A model generated the notes under the pieces. The model ran no database searches. It was not told where the DNA came from and worked only from the letters and a program-made list of their open reading frames with translations. From assembly GCA_934254675.1 (NCBI GenBank), contig CAKQLP010000003.1:62001-126000 (forward strand): a DNA stretch of 64,000 nucleotides, in the 5' to 3' direction. Shown here one piece after another: positions 26,554 to 35,168 of this stretch. The position numbers and the translations under genes are program-made. Origin of the DNA: an uncultured Alphaproteobacteria bacterium (GTDB lineage Bacteria > Pseudomonadota > Alphaproteobacteria > RF32 > CAG-239). Position 1 is the stretch's first letter; each line of letters starts with the position of its first letter.

Positions 26554-26630
26554 TGGCGCGCTCGGCGGGACTCGAACTCACAACCTTCTGATCCGTAGTC
26601 AGATGCTCTATCCAATTAAGCTACGAGCGC
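26554..26630 (-). tRNA. tRNA-Arg (ACG)
   Basis: Minus-strand cloverleaf of 77 nt. Acceptor GCGCTCG pairs with CGAGCGC, followed by discriminator G and an encoded CCA. The D arm contains AATTGG, the anticodon stem TCTGA/TCAGA encloses loop CTACGGA (anticodon ACG, read as ICG after deamination), and the T loop is GTTCGAGTC. It decodes CGN Arg codons. Confidence 0.95.
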
Positions 26631-26796
26631 AACAACTGGATATTTTAATAGAACAAAAAAAATATAAATGCAAGAACTTTTTTTAATTTTTTTTATAATT
26701 TTACACAAAAGCTTAATTCTTTAATTGTTTTTTTAACAAAAACACTTTACAAATAAAGCAATATTAAAAGTTAACTATAAATATAAGGCTTATATT

Positions 26797-28005
26797 ATGA
26801 AAAAAATTGCGTTATTTTCAGCAACAGCATTTTTGTTGGTTGCATGTGCGGCAAATGAAGTTCAGTTTCAAGGTGTCAGTCCGTCTCCTGTCTTGAATAT
26901 ATCTAATAGTAGCGGATCTTTTGTTGGTAAAAAGGTCAACGAATTTACAAGAGAATATAACAATATTCATAATACGGTGAATGCTAGTGCGCGAAAATTG
27001 GCTCAAATCAACCAGTCGATAGCTGAGGCCGATTCAGAATATAATATGATTATCAATAAAATTGAAACAAAGTTGCAAAATGGTACGACTCCATCTAATC
27101 CTGATTTGGTGGCCGCTCTAAGCAAAGCTCAAGAAAATTTGGGAACTTTGGAAGATGGAACACAAAAATTGGCTTCCGTTGCCTCAGACGTTGTTGCTCA
27201 ACAAGAAAAGCTATCCGCCTTAAAGTCAACAGTTAACGCAACCTATGCCATTCCGGGAGCTTATGATGTTGATCACTCCGATTTGAACATAATTTCAGCC
27301 GCTTTGGAACAGCAAGAAAATACTAATGCCGATTTAATGTCTGTGGTAAAGGCTGATATTGCGGAAGAACAAATAAAGGCTCAACAGTTCCGCTCTGAAA
27401 TCACGCGTTTGAATGTTGATGTTGCCGCCGGCTATTCCCGTGTTGAAAATTCAAAATTAAATATCGATTCGAATACGGGTTTCAAAACCATAAAGCCGGT
27501 TCGAGTTCAGAAAACATTGGCTAAGAACAAATCTATTAGAACCAGTAAAAAACGCGTGAAATTAGGAAAAAAGTTTGGTGTGATAGAAGATGTTGAAACA
27601 TTATCAAGTGTTGTGAAAGCAAAAAAGTCGGCTAAAAACGCCTCAACGGCAAGTGTGCAAAAAGCTTTAAATACAAAAATGCCTGAACAAGCTAAAATGG
27701 TTGTTGAGCCGGTTGAAAAAATTAAAGGGGCGATTTTTTCAAAAGATTTTCCTGATGAGAATGTGGAATATTATTCAGAGTTAAGTTTGGCTGTGCAAAA
27801 ATCTATGAAAAATAATCCGGATTCGCATTTTGAGGTTGTTGCGATAATGCCTATGGATACATCTGCTCAAGAATATGCTCAAAATGTGACCGCCAAAATT
27901 TTTGGAGATTTGCTCACAATGTCTGTTCCTGCGGAAAATCTTTCTGTAAGTGCGCGGAGCGAAATTAGCCAAAAAGTTCCGACAATTGTTGTTATCAAAA
28001 AATAA
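26797..28005 (+). CDS. Putative coiled-coil lipoprotein (402 aa)
   Basis: This is not a named family. The N-terminus MKKIALFSATAFLLVAC is a lipoprotein signal peptide with lipobox LVAC, so acylation at Cys17 and envelope location are expected. Residues about 50-220 are Gln/Asn/Ala-rich and predicted coiled coil, followed by a Lys-rich linker (KKRVKLGKKFG). The C-terminal 90 residues form a compact domain (YYSELSLAVQKSMKNNPDSHFEVVAIMPMD ... VPTIVVIKK) resembling OmpA-like or periplasmic alpha/beta domains only in general pattern. Confidence 0.7.
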   Translation: MKKIALFSATAFLLVACAANEVQFQGVSPSPVLNISNSSGSFVGKKVNEFTREYNNIHNTVNASARKLAQINQSIAEADSEYNMIINKIETKLQNGTTPSNPDLVAALSKAQENLGTLEDGTQKLASVASDVVAQQEKLSALKSTVNATYAIPGAYDVDHSDLNIISAALEQQENTNADLMSVVKADIAEEQIKAQQFRSEITRLNVDVAAGYSRVENSKLNIDSNTGFKTIKPVRVQKTLAKNKSIRTSKKRVKLGKKFGVIEDVETLSSVVKAKKSAKNASTASVQKALNTKMPEQAKMVVEPVEKIKGAIFSKDFPDENVEYYSELSLAVQKSMKNNPDSHFEVVAIMPMDTSAQEYAQNVTAKIFGDLLTMSVPAENLSVSARSEISQKVPTIVVIKK

Positions 28006-28021
28006 AATATAGAATTATTTA

Positions 28022-28064
28022 AAAAAAGCACATTGATTTAAAGTAAAAATCAATGTGCTTTTTT
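28022..28064. terminator. Bidirectional terminator between convergent genes
   Basis: Perfect 18-bp arms 28022-28039 and 28047-28064, with an A-run and T-run on either side; lies between the lipoprotein gene and the TerB-like gene. Confidence 0.8.
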
Positions 28065-28503
28065 AACAGCGAATATCATCCGCTTCCAAAATTTCTCGGG
28101 CATGTTGTAAAAACATAATTTCGTCTGTTACAAAATGATGTATTTCCAAAAGCGTGTCATTATCAATTCGCAATATTTGCGCAATTTTACGGATAATCAT
28201 AATTTCATCATCAGAAATAATAGTGTTAACGGATGCGGCGAACCATAAACAATGGAGTAAATCAATAGCAATAGGTCTTGTGCAAATCGGCATCAAAGCG
28301 CGGTAAAGTTCTTCATTATTGCGTGGAATAAATATTTTTTTCAAAATGTCTTTAGACAAATTCATTCTATCTAAAACTTTTTCCGTAAAATTTTGTTCAA
28401 TATAATCCGGATTATGATCGGCTTTAGCCAAATAGGCTAAAACGCGTATATAAGCAACTTTTTGTTCATCTGTTAAGTGTACAGCATTATATAAATTACG
28501 CAT
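28063..28503 (-). CDS. TerB-like domain protein (146 aa)
   Basis: This is an all-helical protein resembling the tellurite-resistance TerB / DjlA N-terminal fold. It has an acidic helix pair LTDEQKVAYIRVLAYLAKADHNPDYIE, then a region WFAASVNTIISDDEIMIIRKIAQILRI similar to the TerB second half (usually ...DGxIsxxEexxLrxIa). The family often binds metal or acts near membranes in stress systems; the role here is unknown and no other ter genes are nearby. Confidence 0.6.
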   Translation of the reverse strand: MRNLYNAVHLTDEQKVAYIRVLAYLAKADHNPDYIEQNFTEKVLDRMNLSKDILKKIFIPRNNEELYRALMPICTRPIAIDLLHCLWFAASVNTIISDDEIMIIRKIAQILRIDNDTLLEIHHFVTDEIMFLQHAREILEADDIRC

Positions 28504-28602
28504 TGCCGCCTCCTAAACATTTATTTAATAAAAATATCATAATCCAAAGAAAATTGTCAATTATTTTTAAAATAACAGCCAAATTTTTCATATTTTTGTA
28601 AT

Positions 28603-28640
28603 AAAAAAGCCTCCTATTCAAATGAATAAGGGGCTTTTTT
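28603..28640 (-). terminator. Terminator after the 160-residue gene
   Basis: Arms 28603-28620 and 28623-28640, with two internal mismatches and A/T runs at both ends. It lies 10 nt after the stop at 28650 in minus-strand reading. Confidence 0.7.
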
Positions 28641-28649
28641 ATAGGATTT

Positions 28650-29132
28650 TTAATAATTAGATTTTGTGGCAAGCAAATAGCGATGCGACCACCTTTCATC
28701 AATCAAATCAAGCTGATTAAAGAGGGATTGGTAAAAAATTCTGGAATACTCACACAAAATTCTTAGCAAGTTTTCGTCTTTAAAGTCACCGGCCTTCAAA
28801 CTTTGAAAGAGAGTTAGGCTTTCTTTTTCATTTGCACCATATTTTTGCAGGTGTTCTATGACTAAAAGCCGTTCTTTCGTTTCGGTTATGTGTTGCGCCA
28901 ATAAAATAAACGCCTCAGTGCTAAGAGGGTAGTGCTCAATGTACTTTTCAATAAAGTCGAGCCAGCGTTTGTCATTTGTTTGCAGCAGCTGTTTAACAAG
29001 TTCAACTTCTTCTTGATTGTTCATACACGAGGCATAACACTTGGGGCTGTCAGAAGTCAATTTTTTGTTAAAAATCACCTCAGAAAGTCCCTTAACATCA
29101 TTGACGTTAATCAAATAAAAAATATTGTCCAT
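28650..29132 (-). CDS. Hypothetical helical protein (160 aa)
   Basis: This is not recognised. It is 160 residues, all predicted helical, with TPR/HEAT-like pairing (LVKQLLQTNDKRWLDFIEKYIEHYPLSTEAFILLAQH). Three Cys; no signal peptide or membrane segment. The first ATG at 29132 follows an A-rich stretch with no strong ribosome-binding site. Confidence 0.55.
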   Translation of the reverse strand: MDNIFYLINVNDVKGLSEVIFNKKLTSDSPKCYASCMNNQEEVELVKQLLQTNDKRWLDFIEKYIEHYPLSTEAFILLAQHITETKERLLVIEHLQKYGANEKESLTLFQSLKAGDFKDENLLRILCEYSRIFYQSLFNQLDLIDERWSHRYLLATKSNY

Positions 29133-29215
29133 ACAAAAAAATTTAAGAATAATTGTTAATTAACTTCCTTTTATAAAAAATCATAAATGATGTCAAGGTG
29201 CAGAAAAAATATTTA

Positions 29216-29815
29216 TCAGCGCACGTGCGTGCGTTGTCTTTCATAGACACGTGAATTTGCTCTGGAACGTTCAAGTTTACGTACACGTTTCCGTCTTCGT
29301 TCACGCGAAAGGTTGGGACGCTCTAAATTATTACCTGTTAGCTCATCAATTAAATGTTTGTTTTTAATCATTGTTTCAATAGGGTCGTTGCTGCTGTTGT
29401 GTTTAATTATATTTTCTATGACTTCTCGACGTGTGTTTGAAAGATTGTGCATAATTTGATTTAAGGCAACATCTCTGTTTTGTAAATGTAACAATTCTTG
29501 ATATTCTGGTTCTTGCGAGTGGGTGCGGCTGGATAATACAGATGTGCTATCAGGTTGATTAATATTTTGATGGCGTAACTCAATGTTTTTTTGATGCTGC
29601 TCTGTTATCGGTTTACCCATTCTAAGACGGGAAATCATTTCGGAGGCAGTCATATGGGGTAATCTTTTTATTTTTTGATGTTGCGTCGGTTCAATGTTTT
29701 TTTCCTTTATTTCGGCACTATGAAATTTGGCGCTGTGCTCTCTGTTTTTAGTGCTTAATCTATCAAAAAGTTCATGCACACGCCGTGGAGAAACTGTATT
29801 TTTAGAAAAATCCAT
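29216..29815 (-). CDS. Hypothetical basic protein (199 aa)
   Basis: This is not recognised. It is strongly basic and probably disordered, with a C-terminus RERRRKRVRKLERSRAN and a Gln/His-rich N-terminal half. It may bind nucleic acid or ribosomes, judging only from charge. The start at 29815 has AAGGAG 8 nt upstream and replaces a longer frame from 29851 lacking such a site. Composition differs from its neighbours. Confidence 0.55.
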   Translation of the reverse strand: MDFSKNTVSPRRVHELFDRLSTKNREHSAKFHSAEIKEKNIEPTQHQKIKRLPHMTASEMISRLRMGKPITEQHQKNIELRHQNINQPDSTSVLSSRTHSQEPEYQELLHLQNRDVALNQIMHNLSNTRREVIENIIKHNSSNDPIETMIKNKHLIDELTGNNLERPNLSRERRRKRVRKLERSRANSRVYERQRTHVR

Positions 29816-29945
29816 TGTAAAACTCCTTAAACATACCTTATGGTAACACAACGTAAGCTGGTTAGCAAGGCTTAATAAAATAATTTTTAGGAATTTATTA
29901 AGATTAAGTGGTTACACTTTATAAAAAATAAACGGGAGAAATATT

Positions 29946-30527
29946 ATGGAAATAAATTGGATTAATCCGTGGCTTATCGGCGGTATTGTTGTTGGAGTGC
30001 TGTTTTATGCTCAATATGTTCGCTTGATTGTTGTTCGCAATAAAGTCAGAGAGTCAGCTTCGGATATTGATGTGCAACTAAAAAAACGCTATGATTTGAT
30101 TCCAAATATGTTGCAAATGGCGGCAAAATTTATGGAACATGAAAAATCGTTGATGACCGAACTGACTGAATTGCGCGTGAAAGCTATGTCGAACACATTT
30201 GTTAATTCTCCTAAAGAAAAAATGGAATTGGAAAGTTTATTAAATCAAAAACTTAATGAATTTAAGGTGTCTCTGGAAAATTATCCGGATTTGAAATCTA
30301 ATCAAACCATGATAACGGCAATGCAAAGCATGAATGAAGTTGAAGAGCATATTGCCGCCGCCCGCAGATTCTATAATTCAAATGTGACGCGGTTGAAAAA
30401 CGCAGTTGAAATTTTTCCGGGAAATATTGTGGCCGTGCTTGTCGGTGTTGACTATAAAAGCACTCCTTTCTTTGAAATAAGCGACATGGAGCGGCAGGCA
30501 ATTAATAGTAAAGATTATTTTAAATAA
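29946..30527 (+). CDS. LemA family protein
   Basis: This 193-residue protein has one N-terminal membrane helix (about residues 8-27) followed by the LemA helical bundle: VQLKKRYDLIPNMLQMAAKFMEHEKSLMTELTELR and the C-terminal ARRFYNSNVTRLKNAVEIFPGNIVA signature. LemA proteins are small membrane proteins of unclear function, often next to DUF3137 or TPM-domain genes, as here. It has a GGGAGAA ribosome-binding site and is the first gene of a three-gene unit. Confidence 0.92.
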   Translation: MEINWINPWLIGGIVVGVLFYAQYVRLIVVRNKVRESASDIDVQLKKRYDLIPNMLQMAAKFMEHEKSLMTELTELRVKAMSNTFVNSPKEKMELESLLNQKLNEFKVSLENYPDLKSNQTMITAMQSMNEVEEHIAAARRFYNSNVTRLKNAVEIFPGNIVAVLVGVDYKSTPFFEISDMERQAINSKDYFK

Positions 30528-30537
30528 ATAGAGATAA

Positions 30538-31476
30538 ATGATTATGGCTGATTTGGAACAACAAGAAAACGCATTTAAAGATTTTTTTGCACAAAAAATT
30601 GAACCGTTGTTGGCGGAAATAAATAAAAAACGTAAAAATTTACAAAATAAGTTTTGGTTTTATTTTGGTATAGTATTTTTTATAAACTGCGCAAATATTC
30701 TTATTATTTTGTTTTCGCATATTTTGTATGGAAAATCTCTTTCTTGCGAACAACTATGGCTTGTTGTACTTGTTTCTTTTTTATTGCTTTTTTTGTATGT
30801 TCGGCGCATAAACCGTTCAAAATTTCCTGATATTTTAGCCGAATTTATCCAATATTTTGGAGATTGGAAAGTTAATTATTCAACTTTAGTGCAAAATAAA
30901 AATGAGACCCCGTTTCTTCCGCCGCATAACAAAATCAGATATTCGATAAGTTTGTTGCAACAAGCTGATTTGCCAATAAAAATTAAATGTGTTGATTTTT
31001 TGAATCCGGTTCTGAATAATAAAATAATGAAAAAAAAATGCCGCGGTGTGTGGCTAACGCTTAATTTTACTCAAAAACCGGATGGAAGTTTATATTTGTT
31101 TGAAAAAGGCGGCTTTTATAAGCAAAAGAAATATGCCGGCATGGAAAAAGTATCTTCGAACATTCCCGCTTCCAATTATTTTTTGACATTTTGCGATTCT
31201 CGCATATTAAAAGATTATGTTATTAATACAATATTGTATGAAAATTTACTGGATTTAAAAGAAATATTGAATGCTTCAAAAACATATGTCTATTATAAAA
31301 ACGGCGAAATGAATATATTTTTTCAGAACGGCCGGTTATCTTGCAGAGAATGCGGCGTTTGGCATTCATGCGGCAATGCAAAAAGTTTTAGGCATTTATA
31401 TAAGCAATTCGAAAGCATTTTGATTATGAGAGAGAAATTTCAAACTCTGATGGATTTGGCGGCCTCGTATGATTGA
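30538..31476 (+). CDS. DUF3137-like membrane protein (first of two)
   Basis: This is a 312-residue protein with two closely spaced hydrophobic helices (about residues 38-60 and 70-88) after an N-terminal coiled segment, then a cytosolic beta-rich domain. The layout and the LemA neighbour match the DUF3137 family. It shares a similar arrangement and low-level sequence pattern with the next gene (KKKCRGVWLTLN versus KKKIFRGICILLTMN). It overlaps the next gene by 8 nt. Confidence 0.65.
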   Translation: MIMADLEQQENAFKDFFAQKIEPLLAEINKKRKNLQNKFWFYFGIVFFINCANILIILFSHILYGKSLSCEQLWLVVLVSFLLLFLYVRRINRSKFPDILAEFIQYFGDWKVNYSTLVQNKNETPFLPPHNKIRYSISLLQQADLPIKIKCVDFLNPVLNNKIMKKKCRGVWLTLNFTQKPDGSLYLFEKGGFYKQKKYAGMEKVSSNIPASNYFLTFCDSRILKDYVINTILYENLLDLKEILNASKTYVYYKNGEMNIFFQNGRLSCRECGVWHSCGNAKSFRHLYKQFESILIMREKFQTLMDLAASYD

Positions 31477-32467
31477 TTTAAATTCAGATAAAAATTTTTT
31501 AGAATTAAAAAAATCTTTTGATGCATATTATGAAAAGGTCTTACACCCAAAATTAGTTGAAAATGATAAAATTCGCCGCCGATATTTTTTTATGTTTCTG
31601 ATACTTGTTATGATGGCTGTTGTGTTTTATCCTCTTATATTATGGGCTGTTTTATCGGCAGATAATGAAAATTTAAATGTTTTGGGATTTATTATAGGTC
31701 TTTCCGGCGGCATTATTATTCTTTTGCGCAGTCCTATTTATTTTTTTAATAAAAAAGCTAAAAACACGATTATGGCGGATTTTGCCAATTTTTTTGGTTC
31801 TTTTTCATATTATCACGAACGCTGTTTGCCCGATGAACTTTTGCAAGAATCAGAATTGTTTAAATCCTATAATTCACACAAGGGGGACGATTATTTTTGT
31901 GGAACTTATAAAGATGTGAAAATTACGATTTCCGAAGAACTTCTACAAAAAGAATCTGTATATTTTTCCGAAACGCAAAATCAGTTTGGCGAGGCAATTT
32001 CCAAACAGCGTCATGTTAAAAAGAAAAAAATATTTCGGGGAATTTGCATCTTATTGACAATGAACAAAAATTTTGTCGGTCGAACAGTTGTTTTGAAAGA
32101 TAAGGGACTTTTTAATGTTTTCAAACAAATTTCTGGATTGCAACGTGTTAAATTGGAAGATATGTATTTTGAGGATTTGTTTGAAGTTTATTCCTCTAAT
32201 CAGATAGAAGCCAGATATTTATTGACTACGGCGTTTATGGAGCGCATGCTCAAATTAACAGAATTATATGGCGGAAAATCTATTCAGTTCAGCTTTAAAG
32301 ATAATCAGTTGCTTTTGGCCGTTCCGACAAAACAAGATATGTTTGAAGCTTGTTCGTTTTTCCGAAGCAATGTTAATAAAAAGAAAATAGATAATGTTTT
32401 TCAGCAGTTTTATATTGTGTTTTCTGTGGTCGATATTCTGAAGCTTAATCAAAGAACAGGCTTTTGA
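31469..32467 (+). CDS. DUF3137-like membrane protein (second of two)
   Basis: This 332-residue paralogue of the preceding protein has an N-terminal charged helix, two membrane segments (about residues 34-58 and 66-84), then a soluble domain with YEDVKITISEELL-like KDVKITISEELL and DMYFEDLFEVYSSNQIEARYLLTTAFMERML, typical of DUF3137. The function is unknown; probable partner of LemA. Confidence 0.7.
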   Translation: MIDLNSDKNFLELKKSFDAYYEKVLHPKLVENDKIRRRYFFMFLILVMMAVVFYPLILWAVLSADNENLNVLGFIIGLSGGIIILLRSPIYFFNKKAKNTIMADFANFFGSFSYYHERCLPDELLQESELFKSYNSHKGDDYFCGTYKDVKITISEELLQKESVYFSETQNQFGEAISKQRHVKKKKIFRGICILLTMNKNFVGRTVVLKDKGLFNVFKQISGLQRVKLEDMYFEDLFEVYSSNQIEARYLLTTAFMERMLKLTELYGGKSIQFSFKDNQLLLAVPTKQDMFEACSFFRSNVNKKKIDNVFQQFYIVFSVVDILKLNQRTGF

Positions 32468-32557
32468 CAAGAGATTAAGCTTGTGTATATCCTTTTGAAA
32501 AAGTTGCAAAATTTTTATGTTTTTGTTACATTTTGCAAAAAATAAAGGAGAATAGTT

Positions 32558-33802
32558 TTGTTTTCTAAATTTGAACGTTTAGCTTCATGGCGCTATCTGC
32601 GGGCTAAAAGAAAAGAGGGTTTTATTTCTGTGATTACCGGTTTTGCCTTTACCGGAATCGCATTGGGTGTGGCCACGCTGATTATTGTTATGTCGGTGAT
32701 GAATGGTTTTAAGGCGGAGCTTTTGAATCGCATTTTGGGCATTAACGGACATATATCTATTGTAGCTTCTGCCGGTTTTCCTTTTAACAATTATAAAAAA
32801 GCAGTAAAAGATTTAGAAAGCATAAAGGGAATTGAATTAGCGCTTCCTTTAATTGAAAAACAACTGTTGGTGTCATCTTCCAGAGGTGCCGAGGGAGCCA
32901 TGGTTCGAGGCATTGAAAAAGAAGATATTTTGAAGAAAAAAGTGATGCGTGACGGCTTCGCCAAAATGGATATTGAAGGATTCTCTGGAGATGTGGTTGT
33001 TATCGGTGATAAGTTGGCCAATAAACTCGGTGTTTTTGTGGGCGATGAGATAACTTTGATTTCTCCAAATGGTAAAGTTACGGCTTTTGGCTCTGTTCCC
33101 AGAATGAAATCTTATCCGATTGTGGGAACGTTTAGCATGGGGATGTACGAATATGACGCCAATTATATTTTTATGCCTCTTGAAGCCGCTCAAAAATATT
33201 TTGGTTTAAAAAATTCGGCAACAGTCATTGATGTGAGTCTGACAAATGAAACTCAATTAACAGCAATGCGTGCGTTGATAGAAAAAAGTGTTAGCTTAGA
33301 TGCTTATGTTTATGATTGGAAACAAACGAATTCCGCGTTTTTAAACGCTTTGGATGTGGAACGCAATGTGATGTTTTTAATATTAACGCTGATTATTTTA
33401 GTGGCGGCATTTAATATTATTACCGGATTGATTATGCTTGTCAAAGACAAAAGCCGTGATGTGGCTGTTTTACGCACCATGGGAGCTACACGAGGTATGA
33501 TTATGCGAATTTTTTGCTTGGATGGGGCGTTTATTGGTTTTGTCGGAACAGGCATTGGGGTGGCTTTGGGGTTGCTGTTTTGTGAAAATATTGAAAATAT
33601 TCGTCAGTTTTTACAGAAAATTTCCGGAAGAGATTTATTTTCGGCAGAAATTTATTTTCTGTCACAGTTGCCGGCAAAAGTTGATTCTATTGAAGTTACT
33701 TTGGTTGTGGTGATGACTTTGGTCTTGTCCTTTTTAGCTACCTTATATCCGGCATATCGGGCGGCAAAATTAGATCCTTCGGAGGCTTTGCGTTATGAAT
33801 AA
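32558..33802 (+). CDS. Lipoprotein-releasing ABC transporter permease (LolC/LolE family)
   Basis: This 414-residue inner-membrane permease extracts outer-membrane lipoproteins for LolA. It has the family layout: one helix near the N-terminus (FAFTGIALGVATLIIVMSVMNGF), a periplasmic domain of about 220 residues, then three C-terminal helices including the FtsX-type VAVLRTMGATRGMIMRIF motif and LYPAYRAAKLDPSEALRYE end. A single permease gene is present, so a homodimer with LolD is likely, as in many alphaproteobacteria. LolC and LolE cannot be distinguished. Overlaps lolD by 8 nt. Confidence 0.92.
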   Translation: MFSKFERLASWRYLRAKRKEGFISVITGFAFTGIALGVATLIIVMSVMNGFKAELLNRILGINGHISIVASAGFPFNNYKKAVKDLESIKGIELALPLIEKQLLVSSSRGAEGAMVRGIEKEDILKKKVMRDGFAKMDIEGFSGDVVVIGDKLANKLGVFVGDEITLISPNGKVTAFGSVPRMKSYPIVGTFSMGMYEYDANYIFMPLEAAQKYFGLKNSATVIDVSLTNETQLTAMRALIEKSVSLDAYVYDWKQTNSAFLNALDVERNVMFLILTLIILVAAFNIITGLIMLVKDKSRDVAVLRTMGATRGMIMRIFCLDGAFIGFVGTGIGVALGLLFCENIENIRQFLQKISGRDLFSAEIYFLSQLPAKVDSIEVTLVVVMTLVLSFLATLYPAYRAAKLDPSEALRYE

Positions 33803-34514
33803 TTTATCCTTGGCATTAAAAAATATTAACAAGACTTTTCGTCAAGGGAATGAAGTTTTGGAGGTTTTAAAAAACGTAAATTTAGAAATTAAACCTAAAG
33901 AAATTGTGGCACTCATCGGACCTTCGGGTTCGGGTAAATCAACACTGTTGCAAATTGCCGGATTATTAGAAAACCCAACAGATGGAGAGGTTTGGATAAA
34001 TGGCGAAAATTGTACCGGAAACTCGGATAATATTCGCACATTGTTGCGTCGCGATTATTTGGGGTTTGTTTATCAATATCATAATTTGCTGCCGGATTTT
34101 AACGCTGTTGAAAATGTTATAATTCCACAATTGATTGCCGGTGTAAAATATAAAGAAGCGCAAGAAAAAGCGATGTGGCTGTTGCAACGTTTGGGGCTTG
34201 CTGAACGGGAAGAACATCGTCCGGCGGAACTTTCCGGAGGTGAACAGCAGCGAGTGGCGATTGCTCGGGCTTTAGCGAACACGCCAAAGCTTCTTTTAGC
34301 TGATGAGCCAACGGGAAATTTGGATCCAAACACTTCGGATAATGTTTTTTTAACTTTGCTGGAAGTTGTCAAAGAAACGGGACTTTCAGCCCTGATTGCA
34401 ACGCATAATATTGATTTAGCGCATAAAATGGATAGGGTTGTAAGCTTGAAAGACGGAACTTTGATAGACACGCGAGCGCGCAACTTTATAAAGAATACAG
34501 AAAATTTTTATTAA
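33795..34514 (+). CDS. lolD: Lipoprotein-releasing ABC transporter ATPase LolD
   Basis: This 239-residue ATPase powers the Lol permease. Seen: Walker A GPSGSGKST near residue 42, Q-loop VYQYHNLLPDFNAVEN (the LolD/MacB-type loop), signature LSGGEQQRVAIARAL, Walker B LLLADEPTGNLD and the switch His in ATHN. It overlaps the permease gene. Confidence 0.93.
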   Translation: MNNLSLALKNINKTFRQGNEVLEVLKNVNLEIKPKEIVALIGPSGSGKSTLLQIAGLLENPTDGEVWINGENCTGNSDNIRTLLRRDYLGFVYQYHNLLPDFNAVENVIIPQLIAGVKYKEAQEKAMWLLQRLGLAEREEHRPAELSGGEQQRVAIARALANTPKLLLADEPTGNLDPNTSDNVFLTLLEVVKETGLSALIATHNIDLAHKMDRVVSLKDGTLIDTRARNFIKNTENFY

Positions 34515-34592
34515 GTTTAGAAAACTAACTTTTTTTTAACAAAAGTATGTCTGAATTATGTTCAAAGAACAGAACAAAAGGAGCAAATAAAA

Positions 34593-34907
34593 TTGTGGTC
34601 GTATATTGTTGAAAAATGTAAAAGTTCAGGCTTTATTGTGCTGTTAATTGTTTTGTGTTCTTATTTTTCATATTTTGCCGTAAAGGGTGATAGAGGCTTT
34701 TTTAAATATGTTTATTTACAAGAAAAAGTCGCCGAAGCGGAAAAAGTAAATGAGAGTTATGATAAACAGCGTCAGGATTGGGAGCAAAAAGTTAAGTTGT
34801 TGTCTTCTTCCAGTTTGGATTTAGATTTGCTTGATGAACGAGCCCGCGCTGTGTTGAATGTTATAGGCAATGATGAATTTATCATTTTAGATGAAGATAA
34901 TAATTAA
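34593..34907 (+). CDS. FtsB/DivIC-type septum formation initiator
   Basis: This 104-residue protein has one N-terminal membrane helix (about residues 10-28), a coiled coil with heptads (LQEKVAEAEKVNESYDKQRQDWEQKVKLL), then the conserved LDLDLLDERARAVLN segment of alphaproteobacterial FtsB, which bridges FtsL and FtsQ in the divisome. The start is TTG at 34593, 9 nt after AAAGGAG. It is not in the division cluster at 17-24 kb. Confidence 0.85.
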   Translation: MWSYIVEKCKSSGFIVLLIVLCSYFSYFAVKGDRGFFKYVYLQEKVAEAEKVNESYDKQRQDWEQKVKLLSSSSLDLDLLDERARAVLNVIGNDEFIILDEDNN

Positions 34908-34970
34908 AAATAATCTTTACTTTTTACATTTATATCTCTAAATTAAAAAACGGATAAACGATAGTTTGTC

Positions 34971-35139
34971 TGAGGTTTGGTAGCCTCATTTTCACGCGTC
35001 TGTATGTTTAGACGTTAAATCAGCATACCTTCTAGCAAATGGCTGGAAGGTAGCAGAATATGCTATTTGCTAATATGCTACACTATTTCGTGAAAATTAG
35101 TTACCAACTTCCAGCTACCGTTTTCGGTGGCTTTTATTT
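34971..35139 (+). ncRNA. Structured RNA of unknown class (possible cis-regulatory leader of prepilin 4)
   Basis: Nested helices: 34977-34984 with 35100-35107 (8 bp), 34988-34996 with 35089-35097 (9 bp), hairpin 34997-35001/35010-35014, hairpin 35026-35036/35042-35052 (11 bp, loop AAATG). An intrinsic terminator, 35113-35120/35125-35132 with a T-rich tail, ends it. Two alternative pairings exist: 35033-35040 with 35065-35072 (8 bp, breaking the 11-bp hairpin) and 34979-34984 with 35114-35119 (breaking the terminator). This switch-like layout 30 nt before a gene suggests a riboswitch or attenuator; a free small RNA is the alternative. It does not match the c-di-GMP, SRP, tmRNA or cobalamin consensus that I know. 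Confidence 0.55.
35113..35139 (+). terminator. Intrinsic terminator at the end of the structured RNA
   Basis: An 8-bp stem AGCTACCG/CGGTGGCT with TTTT loop followed by TTTATTT; ends 15 nt before the GGGAG ribosome-binding site of the prepilin-like gene at 35169. Confidence 0.7.
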
Positions 35140-35168
35140 GTGTAGAAATAAAAGGGAGTTGCCATAAG

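Noticed and set aside
34971..35139. SRP RNA, tmRNA or c-di-GMP riboswitch identity for the structured RNA
   Set aside because: GGAAGGTAGCAG resembles the SRP tetraloop region but is paired in an 11-bp stem here and lacks the opposing GTCAGG strand. No tRNA-like T loop (tmRNA) and no GCAAAGCC-type core (c-di-GMP-I) is present.
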